A DNA stretch of 64,000 bases from Flavobacterium frigidarium DSM 17623 (GCF_000425505.1 NZ_AUDO01000015.1:29844-93843); one strand, 5' to 3'. Counted from the first letter of the stretch, positions 19,094 to 26,852 are shown. The notes: generated from the sequence alone by a model not told the origin. Program-made: numbers and translations.

Positions 19094-19333
19094 ATGGCGG
19101 AGAAAATTAGAAATGTAATTAAGATAAAATATTTTTTTGAAAAGTATGGTTTTCATGTTTCTTCACGCTTAGCCGATAAATTGGGAATGCGTGTAACGAG
19201 TGTTAGATTGTTTTTTATTTATATCTCATTTGTTACTGCTGGCTTATGGTTTGGAGTGTATTTGACAATTGCCTTTTGGCTTAAATTGAAAGATCTTATA
19301 CGTGCAAAACGAAGTTCAGTATTTGACTTGTAG
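19094..19333 (+). CDS. PspC domain-containing small membrane protein
   Basis: 79 residues. The segment SRLADKLGMRVTSVRLFFIYISF followed by a hydrophobic stretch (about 37-65, through GLWFGVYLTIAFWL) is the PspC pattern: a short positively charged lead and one or two membrane passes. PspC proteins are linked to the phage-shock envelope-stress response in other bacteria, and the small flavobacterial versions are of unknown role. It is a single gene with a likely own promoter, converging on the permease at 19410 with a shared terminator. Confidence 0.8.
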   Translation: MAEKIRNVIKIKYFFEKYGFHVSSRLADKLGMRVTSVRLFFIYISFVTAGLWFGVYLTIAFWLKLKDLIRAKRSSVFDL

Positions 19334-19350
19334 TATTTAAAAATAGATAA

Positions 19351-19392
19351 AAAAAAGGGATTATAAAGTTGGTACTTTATAATCCCTTTTTT
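19351..19392. terminator. Bidirectional terminator between PspC and permease genes
   Basis: AAAAAAGGGATTATAAAGT and its complement ACTTTATAATCCCTTTTTT flank a 4-nt loop; usable from both convergent genes. Confidence 0.88.
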
Positions 19393-19409
19393 ACAATTAG
19401 TTTGGAATG

Positions 19410-20891
19410 TTACTTTTTATTTGGGTTATTTAATATACTGTTTTTCTTTCCGTATAAGAAATAAATCACCACACCAATAATCATCCAAATTGCAAGTCTC
19501 TCCCAGCTTACAATAGGTAATCCAGCCATTAATATCAAACAAATGACCACTCCTATGATAGGGAATACTGGTACAAATGGAACTCTAAAACCTCTTTCGG
19601 CATCTGGATTGGTTTTTCTCATTACAATAACTCCAATACACACAAGAGCAAAAGCAAATAAGGTACCTATACTTACCATGTGACCTAAATCAGACACTGG
19701 AACAAAACCAGCAAAGACACTAACAAAAACCATGAATAGTAAGTTTGTTTTATAAGGTGTTCTGTTTTTTGCATGTAATGTACTGAAAAATTTAGGTAAT
19801 AAACCATCAACGCTCATGCTGTAGAATACTCTACTTTGTCCCATTAACATTACTAACATTACTGAGGTATATCCTGCTATAATAGCAATTGTCAAAGCAG
19901 AATTTAAGAAAGTATATCCTGTCTTAGCAAATGCTGTAGTCACTGGACTTGCATCGCCTTTAAAATTTAAGTAGTTCTCTAAACCTGTTAATACAAAAGC
20001 AAAAAGAACGTAAAGAATTGTACATATAATTAATGACCCTAAAATACCTATAGGCATTCCTTTTTGAGGATCTTTAGCTTCTTGCGCAGCTGTAGAAACA
20101 GCGTCAAAACCAATAAATGCGAAAAATACAACTCCTGCACCTCTTAAAATACCGCTCCATCCATAATGACCAAAGTAGTCACTACTAAAGAAGTTTAAAA
20201 ATGTCATTTTACCAGAGCTTAAAAGTGCTTCACCTTCATTTACAGGAATAAATGGTGTGTGGTTAGCTCCATCTATAAATCCCCAACCTAAAGCTATAAA
20301 TACAATAACAACGGTCACTTTTAATATAACTAAAATGTTGTTTAGTAAAGCAGATTCTTTTGTACCTCTAATCAACAATAAGGAAAGTGCAAAAATGATT
20401 AGTATCGCTGGTAAATTGATGTACCCGGGGCTAGTGTCCCAGGGTCCATGAAGTATTTCTTGCGGAATATGGAGGCCGTAATTGGCTAAGAATTTATCGA
20501 CATATTGTGACCAACTAACTGCTACTGTGGCTGCTCCAAGGGCATATTCAAGTACCAAATCCCATCCTATAATCCATGCTACGAATTCTCCCATGGTAGC
20601 GTAAGAGTAAGTGTAGGCACTACCTGCAACAGGAATCATAGAAGCAAATTCAGCGTAACATAATCCTGCAAAAGCACAACCTACGGCTGCTAATATGAAA
20701 GATAATGTTACTGCTGGGCCAGCATTATCTGCGGCAGCAATACCTGTTAATGAGAATAATCCAGCACCAATGATTGCTCCTACACCAAGTGCGACTAATG
20801 AGCGTGCTGATAACGTCCTCTTTAGACCTTTCTCATCGTCAGAAGCTTCATTTAATAAAACCGAAAGTGGCTTTGTTTTCCAAATTGACAT
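19410..20891 (-). CDS. APC-superfamily amino-acid permease (CAT-like)
   Basis: 493 residues with twelve or more hydrophobic segments. Transmembrane segment 1 carries the APC substrate-site motif GVGAIIGAGLFSLTG (about residues 36-50). The cytoplasmic N-terminus, the long hydrophobic C-terminal half and the loop FAFIGFDAVSTAAQEAKDPQKG match cationic/general amino-acid transporters of the YfnA/CAT type. It would import amino acids across the inner membrane by proton symport or exchange; the specific amino acid is not predictable. It is monocistronic on the minus strand. Confidence 0.9.
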   Translation of the reverse strand: MSIWKTKPLSVLLNEASDDEKGLKRTLSARSLVALGVGAIIGAGLFSLTGIAAADNAGPAVTLSFILAAVGCAFAGLCYAEFASMIPVAGSAYTYSYATMGEFVAWIIGWDLVLEYALGAATVAVSWSQYVDKFLANYGLHIPQEILHGPWDTSPGYINLPAILIIFALSLLLIRGTKESALLNNILVILKVTVVIVFIALGWGFIDGANHTPFIPVNEGEALLSSGKMTFLNFFSSDYFGHYGWSGILRGAGVVFFAFIGFDAVSTAAQEAKDPQKGMPIGILGSLIICTILYVLFAFVLTGLENYLNFKGDASPVTTAFAKTGYTFLNSALTIAIIAGYTSVMLVMLMGQSRVFYSMSVDGLLPKFFSTLHAKNRTPYKTNLLFMVFVSVFAGFVPVSDLGHMVSIGTLFAFALVCIGVIVMRKTNPDAERGFRVPFVPVFPIIGVVICLILMAGLPIVSWERLAIWMIIGVVIYFLYGKKNSILNNPNKK

Positions 20892-20920
20892 ATATTTTTA
20901 GGTTTATTGTTATTAGTGCC

Positions 20921-20928
20921 CAAATGTA
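20921..20928 (-). promoter_or_regulatory. Possible promoter of the permease gene
   Basis: On the minus strand the sequence reads TACATTTG, a match to TAnnTTTG, 29 nt upstream of the start codon. No convincing -33 box. The remaining bases to 21175 show no other feature. Confidence 0.5.
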
Positions 20929-21175
20929 TTGTTTTTTATAAAATATAAAAATAATATTATAAGATAACTTTTAAATAAAATTGCTAGTCTTCATCGCACA
21001 TAACTTAGAATATAGAAAATTCTGATAGTCTACTTTGCGAATATGTTTGTTTATTGGGTATTTAGATACGTTGTTGTTAATTATGTTTTTGTATCTTGTT
21101 ACACTCAATTTCACAATGTTATGAGTGTATAATGTTGTTAATAAATGTGTTATAATCAATCTGATATAAAATTGA

Positions 21176-22066
21176 ATGCTTATGAATTTTCAACGGTTTT
21201 ACAAATTCTTTAATTATCACAAAGAACAACGTAAGGCGCTTCTATTGTTGCTAACAGTTATCTTTTGTATGCAGGGAGTTGTGTTTTTTGTGGATTTTAA
21301 TATTGAAAATGTAGATAGTCATGAGAGGCTACAATGGTTGTCATTACAAGTAGATATCGATTCTTTGAAAAGAAGCAAGGAAGCGACAGTTTATAAACGG
21401 TATCCTTTCAATCCAAATTTCATTTCTGATTATAAAGGTTATACTTTAGGAATGTCGGTTGAGGAAATAGATCGTTTGCATGCATATCGAGAAAAGAATA
21501 AATTTGTGAATTCAGCAGAAGAGTTTCAGGCGCTCACGAAAGTTTCGGACTCGTTATTAAGTACAATGGTGTCGTATTTTAAATTTCCCGAATGGGTTAA
21601 AAACAAAAAATCAAATACTCCGTACATTAATTATAGTGATCGCAAACGCGTTAAGATGGCTCTCGTAAAACAAGATATAAACGCAGCTACTGCAGAGCAA
21701 TTGATAAAAGTATACGGAGTAGGAGAGGCATATTCGAAAAGAATTTTAAATTATCGTTCAAAGGTAGGAGCTTTTGTCTCGATGGATCAAATAGGTGAAG
21801 TTTGGGGTTTGTCTGATGATGCTGTTCAGGGTGTTAGAGAGCGTTTTGAAATTGGTGAACGCATCGTAGTAAATAAGCTAGATATCAATAACGCTTCAAT
21901 AAAGGAAATTAGCAAGTTTCCTTACTTTAATTATAAATTATCTAGGAGTATAGTTATTTATCGCAGTATGAATGGTGAATTTAAAAAGATTGAGGATTTA
22001 TTAGAAATTAAGGGATTTCCTGTTGATAAAGCAAAAATAATTGCCTTATATTTGGACTTTAATTAG
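21176..22066 (+). CDS. Helix-hairpin-helix (ComEA-like) membrane-anchored protein
   Basis: 296 residues (an alternative ATG lies two codons downstream). A single hydrophobic segment near residues 20-37 is followed by a predicted extracytoplasmic region. Three helix-hairpin-helix-like repeats can be seen, with cores DINAATAEQLIKVYGVGEAYSKRI, LDINNASIKEISKFPYF and an earlier YTLGMSVEEIDRLHAYREKN. These modules bind DNA non-specifically in ComEA and related proteins. By analogy it could hold DNA at the outer face of the inner membrane during uptake, but no other competence gene is nearby, so that role is inference. No signal for an operon partner. Confidence 0.75.
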   Translation: MLMNFQRFYKFFNYHKEQRKALLLLLTVIFCMQGVVFFVDFNIENVDSHERLQWLSLQVDIDSLKRSKEATVYKRYPFNPNFISDYKGYTLGMSVEEIDRLHAYREKNKFVNSAEEFQALTKVSDSLLSTMVSYFKFPEWVKNKKSNTPYINYSDRKRVKMALVKQDINAATAEQLIKVYGVGEAYSKRILNYRSKVGAFVSMDQIGEVWGLSDDAVQGVRERFEIGERIVVNKLDINNASIKEISKFPYFNYKLSRSIVIYRSMNGEFKKIEDLLEIKGFPVDKAKIIALYLDFN

Positions 22067-22120
22067 ATGTTTGTAATTAGAAGGTATGGTTTAGTGTGCG
22101 GTTAGTAAATTTTCATTATC

Positions 22121-22128
22121 TAAATTTG
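22121..22128 (+). promoter_or_regulatory. Likely promoter of the acyl-CoA dehydrogenase gene
   Basis: TAAATTTG fits TAnnTTTG, 115 nt before the ATG at 22244, leaving a long leader. The -33 box is not clear. Confidence 0.5.
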
Positions 22129-22243
22129 CATAGTAAACCTTCTAATTGGAAATGAATTAATTAACCAAGAAATTAACTATAATGATATGAGGAGCTGCTG
22201 CTTTTTATTTCGATGAACTCAGATTGTTTAAAAAAACATTTAT

Positions 22244-23413
22244 ATGGAATCAATTTATTTCACAGAGGAACACCAATTATTTAGGAAGAGTTTGCAAGAA
22301 TTTTTGCAAAAAGAGGTGGTTCCGCATATTGAAAAATGGGAGAAAACAGGATCTATCGAACGCTTTATTTGGAAGAAGTTTGGTGAGATGGGTTTTTTTG
22401 GGATTAATTATCCTGAAGCATACGGGGGATTAAATTTGGATTTATTCTACACAGTTATATTTTTAGAAGAACTGCAAAAAATTAAGTCATCAGGTTTTGC
22501 TGCGGCTATGTGGGCGCATTCTTATTTAGCTATGACTCATTTAAATGCTGAAGGAGATGAGCGCATTAAACAGGATTATTTAGCGCCAAGTATTTTAGGT
22601 GATAAAATAGGAGCACTATGTATTACAGAACCATTTGGAGGTAGCGATGTTGCAGGAATGAGAACTACTGCTATTAAGCAAGGGGATAAATATGTTATTA
22701 ACGGTTCAAAAACTTTTATCACAAATGGTGTTTATGCTGACTATTATATTGTAGCTGCTAAGACCAGTCCTGAGTTGGGTAATAAAGGAATAAGTATATT
22801 TTTAGTTGATACGGATACATTAGGTGTTTCGGCGACTAAGTTGGATAAATTAGGATGGAGAGCTTCTGATACTGCTGAAATTGCATTTGACAATGTTGAA
22901 ATCTCTGCTGCTAATTTAATGGGTGAAGAAGGAAAAGGCTTTCCATACATTATGCAGCACTTTGCTTTAGAACGCTTAATTATGGCAATCAATGCGCATG
23001 CACGTGCGGAATATGCTATTGATTATACAATAGAATACATGTCTCAACGTGAAGCATTTGGAAAGACAATTGATAAGTTTCAAGCTTTGAGGCATACGCT
23101 TGTTGAGCACGCAACCGATGTGGAGCACTGTAAAGTGTTTAATTATGCTGCGGTAGCAAGATTGGACAAAAAAGAATATGTGGTTAAAGAAGCTACTATG
23201 GCTAAATTAAAATCTACTAAGGTTGCAGACGAAACTATTTATAGCTGTTTGCAAATGCTTGGAGGGTATGGGTATATGGAAGAATATCCTTTGGCACGTT
23301 TATTAAGAGATAGCCGTTTAGGACCTATTGGTGGCGGTACGTCAGAGATTTTAAAAGAGATTTTATCGAAAATGATCATTGATAATAAAAATTACACTCC
23401 TGCTGTTGAGTAG
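22244..23413 (+). CDS. Acyl-CoA dehydrogenase family protein
   Basis: 389 residues, standard length. Acyl-CoA dehydrogenases use FAD to oxidise acyl-CoA in beta-oxidation or branched-chain amino-acid breakdown. Family marks: ITEPFGGSDVAGM (FAD/substrate region, about 127-139), NGSKTFITNG, and QREAFGK. The C-terminal position that carries the catalytic Glu in medium-chain enzymes (YEGT) is Gly here (IGGGT). A Glu at 256 in the ARAEYAID helix aligns with the catalytic base of long-chain and isovaleryl-CoA dehydrogenases. A branched- or long-chain substrate is therefore plausible but not proven. Single gene with a terminator at 23438. Confidence 0.9.
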   Translation: MESIYFTEEHQLFRKSLQEFLQKEVVPHIEKWEKTGSIERFIWKKFGEMGFFGINYPEAYGGLNLDLFYTVIFLEELQKIKSSGFAAAMWAHSYLAMTHLNAEGDERIKQDYLAPSILGDKIGALCITEPFGGSDVAGMRTTAIKQGDKYVINGSKTFITNGVYADYYIVAAKTSPELGNKGISIFLVDTDTLGVSATKLDKLGWRASDTAEIAFDNVEISAANLMGEEGKGFPYIMQHFALERLIMAINAHARAEYAIDYTIEYMSQREAFGKTIDKFQALRHTLVEHATDVEHCKVFNYAAVARLDKKEYVVKEATMAKLKSTKVADETIYSCLQMLGGYGYMEEYPLARLLRDSRLGPIGGGTSEILKEILSKMIIDNKNYTPAVE

Positions 23414-23437
23414 TTCTTGATATTAGTTAAACTATAT

Positions 23438-23472
23438 AAAGAGTCAATTTGATTATTGGCTCTTTTTTTTTG
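23438..23472 (+). terminator. Terminator after acyl-CoA dehydrogenase gene
   Basis: AGAGTCAA...TTGGCTCT hairpin with one wobble pair and a run of nine T. Confidence 0.75.
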
Positions 23473-23478
23473 TGTGAA

Positions 23479-23548
23479 GGATAGCAGTGGAAATCCTTTT
23501 AAGGAGTGTAACGGAATAAAAGATTGTAGCGAATAGCCTGACGGCAAA
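23479..23548. repeat. Imperfect palindromic intergenic element, copy 2 (inverted)
   Basis: The reverse complement reads GGCTATTCGCTACAATCTTTT ... AAAAGGATTTCCACTGCTATCC (two separated arms). It shares the skeleton TTC-GCT--ATCTTTT / AAAAGGAT--C-CTGC-A-CC with the element at 306-370. It lies between the acyl-CoA dehydrogenase terminator and the rpsU promoter. Its internal pairing is weaker than that of copy 1. Confidence 0.5.
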
Positions 23549-23634
23549 CGAAATTAATGGTGATATCTAGTTGTGTTTTTGCCGGCACACCCAAAATAAT
23601 TAGCTTTTTATAGTCTTTAAGTCGAAATAATGTT

Positions 23635-23642
23635 TACTTTTG
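23635..23642 (+). promoter_or_regulatory. Promoter of rpsU
   Basis: TACTTTTG matches TAnnTTTG, 29 nt upstream of the ATG at 23672. This implies a leader of only about 20-25 nt that consists mostly of the Shine-Dalgarno region. Confidence 0.6.
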
Positions 23643-23653
23643 CAGGCTTAACG

Positions 23654-23663
23654 AAAGGGGGTG
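23654..23663 (+). promoter_or_regulatory. Strong Shine-Dalgarno sequence of rpsU
   Basis: AAAGGGGGTG pairs with the 3' end of 16S rRNA (one G-U wobble relative to AAGGAGGTG), about 9-10 nt before the ATG. Other genes in the window lack such a site. In Flavobacteriia the anti-Shine-Dalgarno is normally masked by bS21, bS18 and bS6, and rpsU is known to keep a strong site, consistent with autogenous control by bS21. Confidence 0.75.
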
Positions 23664-23671
23664 TCAAAATT

Positions 23672-23866
23672 ATGTTAATTATACCAATTAAAGACGGAGA
23701 AAATATCGATAGAGCATTAAAGCGCTATAAAAGAAAATTTGATAAAACAGGAACTGTTCGTCAGTTAAGAGCACGTACTGCTTTTATTAAACCTTCTGTA
23801 AAAAATAGAATTAAAGTTCAAAAAGCAGCTTACATTCAAAACATGAAAGACAACTTAGAAAACTAA
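23672..23866 (+). CDS. rpsU: 30S ribosomal protein bS21
   Basis: 64 residues from ATG 23672 (MLIIPIKDGENIDRALKRYK); an in-frame ATG at 23630 lies upstream of the Shine-Dalgarno and overlaps the promoter, so it is rejected. The basic, Arg/Lys-rich sequence KRYKRKFDKTGTVRQLRART is typical of bS21. The protein sits near the 16S 3' end on the platform; in Bacteroidetes it helps sequester the anti-Shine-Dalgarno. The gene has its own promoter and is followed by a hairpin (23889-23938) just before the recombinase gene. Confidence 0.95.
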   Translation: MLIIPIKDGENIDRALKRYKRKFDKTGTVRQLRARTAFIKPSVKNRIKVQKAAYIQNMKDNLEN

Positions 23867-23888
23867 GTAACTCTTTTTACATGATAAT

Positions 23889-23938
23889 TACCGTTAGTTA
23901 TTAAAGTTTTTTAACTTTGATGCTAACGGTTTTTTTTA
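23889..23938 (+). terminator. Terminator after rpsU
   Basis: ACCGTTAG and CTAACGGT form the stem, with inner AAAGTT/AACTTT pairing, followed by eight T. It ends only a few bases before the recombinase start codon at 23944, which argues against the earlier in-frame starts at 23917 and 23920. Confidence 0.8.
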
Positions 23939-23943
23939 TTGCT

Positions 23944-24837
23944 ATGAGTCCTATAATTGATTCTTTTTATGATTATCTACACAAGGAGAAGAAATATTCT
24001 CAGTTAACTTGCAATGCTTATTTCAAGGATGTTGTGGATTTTGAATTATATTACCGTTTGACTTTTGATTCTGATAATTTCATAAAAACAAGCTATGGTG
24101 AGATTCGATCTTGGATTGTAGTATTAGTTGATTCGGGTTTGTCAAATGCTTCGGTTAATAGAAAGTTAGCGTCATTAAAAGCTTTCTATAAGTTTTCAAT
24201 GAGATGCAAGCTGATTGATGTTTCTCCATTTTTAAAGCACAAGGTTTTAAAAACAGCTAAAAAAATCCAAATACCTTTTTCTGAAAAGGAACTAGATGCT
24301 GTTCTAAGTGTCGAAATAGGAGTAGATGATTTTGAAGTCATTCGAAACAAGCTAATCTTAGATTTTCTTTATACTACGGGAATACGAAGGGCAGAGTTGA
24401 TTTCGTTAAAGTGGAACGATGTTAATTGTTCTTTAGGTGTGGTTAAGGTGTTAGGGAAGCGCAATAAAGAAAGATTGGTTCCTATCTTACCAGTTGTAAT
24501 CGCTCAGGTGAAAAAGTATGAAGTTTTGCGTCGCGAACTTAGTGAAGTGAAAAATGACGAATATTTTTTTTTATCTAGAAAAGGTTTAAAGTTGAGTGAA
24601 TCCTTTGTCTATCGCTTAATAAATTCATACTTTAGTACTGCATCAGAAAAAGTGAAAACAAGTCCTCATGTTTTGAGACATACGTTTGCGACTCACTTAT
24701 TAAACAATGGGGCTGATCTAAATTCGGTTAAAGAGTTATTGGGTCATGCGAGCTTAGCATCAACTCAAATTTATACACATAGTAGTTTATTACAGTTAAA
24801 GAAAGTGTATAAGGAAGCGCATCCCAGGAATAAATAA
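23944..24837 (+). CDS. xerC: Tyrosine recombinase, XerC/XerD type
   Basis: 297 residues from ATG 23944. An N-terminal SAM-like DNA-binding domain (about 1-100) is followed by the catalytic domain. All catalytic residues are present: R148 (TTGIRRAEL), K172 (GKRNKERLVP), H242 and R245 (PHVLRHTFATH), H268 (LLGHAS) and the nucleophile Y277 (TQIYTHSS). Length and motifs fit the Xer recombinases that resolve chromosome dimers at dif. The position between rpsU and hpf, in a core-gene setting, argues for a housekeeping Xer protein rather than a phage integrase. XerC versus XerD cannot be decided from this alone, and no dif site was identified. Confidence 0.88.
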   Translation: MSPIIDSFYDYLHKEKKYSQLTCNAYFKDVVDFELYYRLTFDSDNFIKTSYGEIRSWIVVLVDSGLSNASVNRKLASLKAFYKFSMRCKLIDVSPFLKHKVLKTAKKIQIPFSEKELDAVLSVEIGVDDFEVIRNKLILDFLYTTGIRRAELISLKWNDVNCSLGVVKVLGKRNKERLVPILPVVIAQVKKYEVLRRELSEVKNDEYFFLSRKGLKLSESFVYRLINSYFSTASEKVKTSPHVLRHTFATHLLNNGADLNSVKELLGHASLASTQIYTHSSLLQLKKVYKEAHPRNK

Positions 24838-24875
24838 TTAAATTTCAAGAAGTGTAACTATTAAATATATTGATT

Positions 24876-25178
24876 ATGAAAGTAAGTGTTCATGCTGTCA
24901 ACTTTGCGGTTGATGCTAAATTGGTAAATTTTGTTCAAACAAGAGTTGATAGATTAGAGAAATACTATGATAAGGTAGTTTGTTCAGATGTGTATTTGAA
25001 AGTGGAAAATACAAGTGATAAAGAAAATAAGCTTGTCGAGATTAAATTAAATGTTCCGGGTGATGATTTTGTGGTGAAGAAACAGTGTAAAACTTTTGAA
25101 GAGGCGGTAGAGCTTTCTTCTGAATCTTTAGAGCGTATGTTACTAAAAAGGAAAGAAAAGGTCAGGTTACATATTTAA
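24876..25178 (+). CDS. hpf: Ribosome hibernation-promoting factor, short form (HPF/RaiA)
   Basis: 100 residues from ATG 24876 (MKVSVHAVNFAVDAKL); an in-frame TTG at 24870 is less likely. It has the S30AE fold pattern: beta strand, helix KLVNFVQTRVDRLEKYYDK, strands with LKVENTS and VEIKLNVPGDDF, then a second helix TFEEAVELSSESLERML. Short HPF binds the small subunit in stationary phase and silences ribosomes; there is no C-terminal dimerisation domain as in long HPF. It lies 38 nt after the recombinase gene, just before the tRNA/tuf operon promoter, and may be co-transcribed with the recombinase gene. Confidence 0.92.
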   Translation: MKVSVHAVNFAVDAKLVNFVQTRVDRLEKYYDKVVCSDVYLKVENTSDKENKLVEIKLNVPGDDFVVKKQCKTFEEAVELSSESLERMLLKRKEKVRLHI

Positions 25179-25203
25179 ATTGAAATTTTTTTAAAAAAAT
25201 GTT

Positions 25204-25232
25204 TTGATTCATGGATAAAATTTCTACATTTG
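25204..25232 (+). promoter_or_regulatory. Promoter of the tRNA-tuf-secE-nusG-rpl-rpo operon
   Basis: TTG at 25204-25206 and TACATTTG at 25225-25232 are 18 nt apart, a good fit to the Bacteroidetes consensus. It is the only strong promoter seen before tRNA-Thr and tuf. Confidence 0.75.
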
Positions 25233-25233
25233 C

Positions 25234-25260
25234 AGTCCGTTAGAAATAGCGGACTTTTTA
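25234..25260 (+). promoter_or_regulatory. Terminator-like leader hairpin before tRNA-Thr
   Basis: AGTCCG (25234-25239) and CGGACT (25250-25255) form a stem followed by TTTTT. It starts 2 nt after the -7 box, at or just after the likely transcription start. It could attenuate transcription or mark a processing site ahead of the first tRNA. Confidence 0.5.
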
Positions 25261-25268
25261 TCAATACT

Positions 25269-25342
25269 GCCAGCGTAGCTCAGTTGGCTAGAGCAGCTGA
25301 TTTGTAATCAGCAGGTCGTGGGTTCGAGTCCCTCCGCCGGCT
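25269..25342 (+). tRNA. tRNA-Thr (anticodon UGU)
   Basis: 74 nt cloverleaf. Anticodon stem CTGAT/ATCAG encloses the loop TTGTAA-type with anticodon TGT. D-arm AGCTCAGTTGG and T-loop TTCGAGT are normal. Acceptor stem GCCAGCG/CGCCGGC has an A-C mismatch at the fourth pair (25272 with 25338). The T-stem, read as GTGGG/CCCTC, has a T-T pair. CCA is not encoded. First of three tRNAs ahead of tuf. Confidence 0.92.
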
Positions 25343-25399
25343 CTAAATAGTGATGATATTGCATTAGGCTAATTGCAGTATTTAAAAGATAAAAAGTGA

Positions 25400-25480
25400 G
25401 GGGAGATACTCAAGCGGCCAACGAGGGCAGACTGTAAATCTGCTGTGTAAACTTCGCAGGTTCGAATCCTGCTCTCCCCA
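25400..25480 (+). tRNA. tRNA-Tyr (anticodon GUA)
   Basis: 81 nt class II tRNA with a long variable arm. Acceptor stem GGGGAGA/TCTCCCC, anticodon stem GCAGA/TCTGC around loop CTGTAAA with anticodon GTA, and T-arm GCAGGTTCGAATCCTGC. CCA is not encoded. Confidence 0.93.
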
Positions 25481-25517
25481 CGAAATAGAAGATTTTTGAG
25501 TCTAATAAAAGAACTCT

Positions 25518-25589
25518 GCCGGTGTAGCTCAGGGGTAGAGTGCTTCCTTGGTAAGGAAGAGGTCTCGGGTTCAATTCCCGACATTGGCT
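25518..25589 (+). tRNA. tRNA-Thr (anticodon GGU)
   Basis: 72 nt cloverleaf. Acceptor stem GCCGGTG/CATTGGC with two G-U pairs, anticodon stem CTTCC/GGAAG around TTGGTAA (anticodon GGT), and T-arm TCGGGTTCAATTCCCGA. CCA is not encoded. It lies 58 nt before tuf. Confidence 0.93.
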
Positions 25590-25647
25590 CAAGAAAATAT
25601 ATTTTGAACACTAATAAATATTAATAAAAGATTAAAAACGAAGTAAA

Positions 25648-26835
25648 ATGGCAAAAGAAACCTTTAACCGTTCGAAACCACACTTAAATATAGGTACGAT
25701 CGGACACGTAGATCACGGAAAAACTACATTAACTGCTGCAATAACTAAAGTGTTATCTGATGCAGGTTACTGTCAAGCAAAATCATTTGATCAAATTGAT
25801 AATGCTCCTGAAGAAAAAGAAAGAGGTATTACAATTAATACATCTCACGTAGAGTATGAAACAGCTAATCGTCACTACGCTCACGTTGACTGTCCAGGTC
25901 ACGCGGATTACGTAAAGAACATGGTTACTGGTGCTGCTCAAATGGATGGTGCTATCCTTGTAGTTGCTGCAACTGATGGACCAATGCCACAAACACGTGA
26001 GCACATCCTATTAGGTCGTCAAGTAGGTATTCCTAGAATGGTTGTATTCATGAATAAAGTGGATATGGTTGATGATGAGGAATTATTGGAACTTGTTGAA
26101 ATGGAAATTAGAGACTTATTGTCTTTCTATGAATATGATGGTGACAACTGTCCAGTTATTCAAGGTTCTGCTTTAGGTGGATTGAATAATGACGCTGCAT
26201 GGGTGCCAAAAATTCTTGAATTAATGGCTGCAGTTGATGCGTGGATTGAAGAGCCAGTACGTGATACTGAAAAGCCTTTCTTGATGCCAGTTGAGGATTC
26301 ATTTACAATTACTGGTCGTGGAACTGTTGCTACAGGTCGTATCGAAACAGGTATTGCTAATACAGGAGATCCAGTTGAAATCATTGGTATGGGAGCTGAA
26401 AAATTAACTTCTACTATTACAGGTGTTGAGATGTTCCGTAAAATCCTTGATAGAGGTGAAGCTGGAGATAACGTAGGTTTATTGTTAAGAGGTATTGATA
26501 AAGCTGATATCAAAAGAGGTATGGTTATTATTAAGCCAGGTTCAGTAAAACCACACAACACTTTCAAAGCTGAGGTTTATATCTTGAAAAAAGAAGAAGG
26601 TGGACGTCATACTCCATTCCATAACAACTACCGTCCACAGTTCTACGTACGTACAACTGATGTAACAGGAGTTATTACTTTACCAGAAGGTGTAGAGATG
26701 GTAATGCCAGGAGATAACTTAACAATCAATGTTGCTTTGTTAAGCCCAATCGCAATGAATGTTGGATTACGTTTTGCTATCCGTGAAGGTGGTAGAACTG
26801 TAGGTGCGGGTCAGGTAACTGAGATTGTAGCATAA
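25648..26835 (+). CDS. tuf: Elongation factor Tu
   Basis: 395 residues, the standard EF-Tu length. EF-Tu brings aminoacyl-tRNA to the ribosomal A site using GTP. GTPase motifs: GHVDHGKT at 18-25, DCPGHADY (G3), NKVDMVDD (G4) and GSALGG (G5). Domains 2 and 3 follow, with the barrel segments [13 protein letters not shown] and the C-terminal [13 protein letters not shown]. It sits between tRNA-Thr(GGU) and tRNA-Trp in the conserved tRNA-tuf-secE order. No Shine-Dalgarno is present. Only one tuf is visible in the window. Confidence 0.98.
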   Translation: MAKETFNRSKPHLNIGTIGHVDHGKTTLTAAITKVLSDAGYCQAKSFDQIDNAPEEKERGITINTSHVEYETANRHYAHVDCPGHADYVKNMVTGAAQMDGAILVVAATDGPMPQTREHILLGRQVGIPRMVVFMNKVDMVDDEELLELVEMEIRDLLSFYEYDGDNCPVIQGSALGGLNNDAAWVPKILELMAAVDAWIEEPVRDTEKPFLMPVEDSFTITGRGTVATGRIETGIANTGDPVEIIGMGAEKLTSTITGVEMFRKILDRGEAGDNVGLLLRGIDKADIKRGMVIIKPGSVKPHNTFKAEVYILKKEEGGRHTPFHNNYRPQFYVRTTDVTGVITLPEGVEMVMPGDNLTINVALLSPIAMNVGLRFAIREGGRTVGAGQVTEIVA

Positions 26836-26852
26836 TTCAAATTAAATTATAT

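Noticed and set aside
20971..21159. 62-codon minus-strand frame between the permease and helix-hairpin-helix genes
   Set aside because: AT-rich low-information sequence with no domain, no promoter and no ribosome-binding context.
23944..24837. Recombinase as an integrase of a mobile element
   Set aside because: It lies between rpsU and hpf, no attachment repeats or phage genes are nearby, and length and motifs fit housekeeping Xer proteins.
25369..25611. Minus-strand frames across the tRNA genes (including one beginning MSGIEPE-like further in)
   Set aside because: They are antisense to well-formed tRNA genes, a classic source of false predicted proteins.
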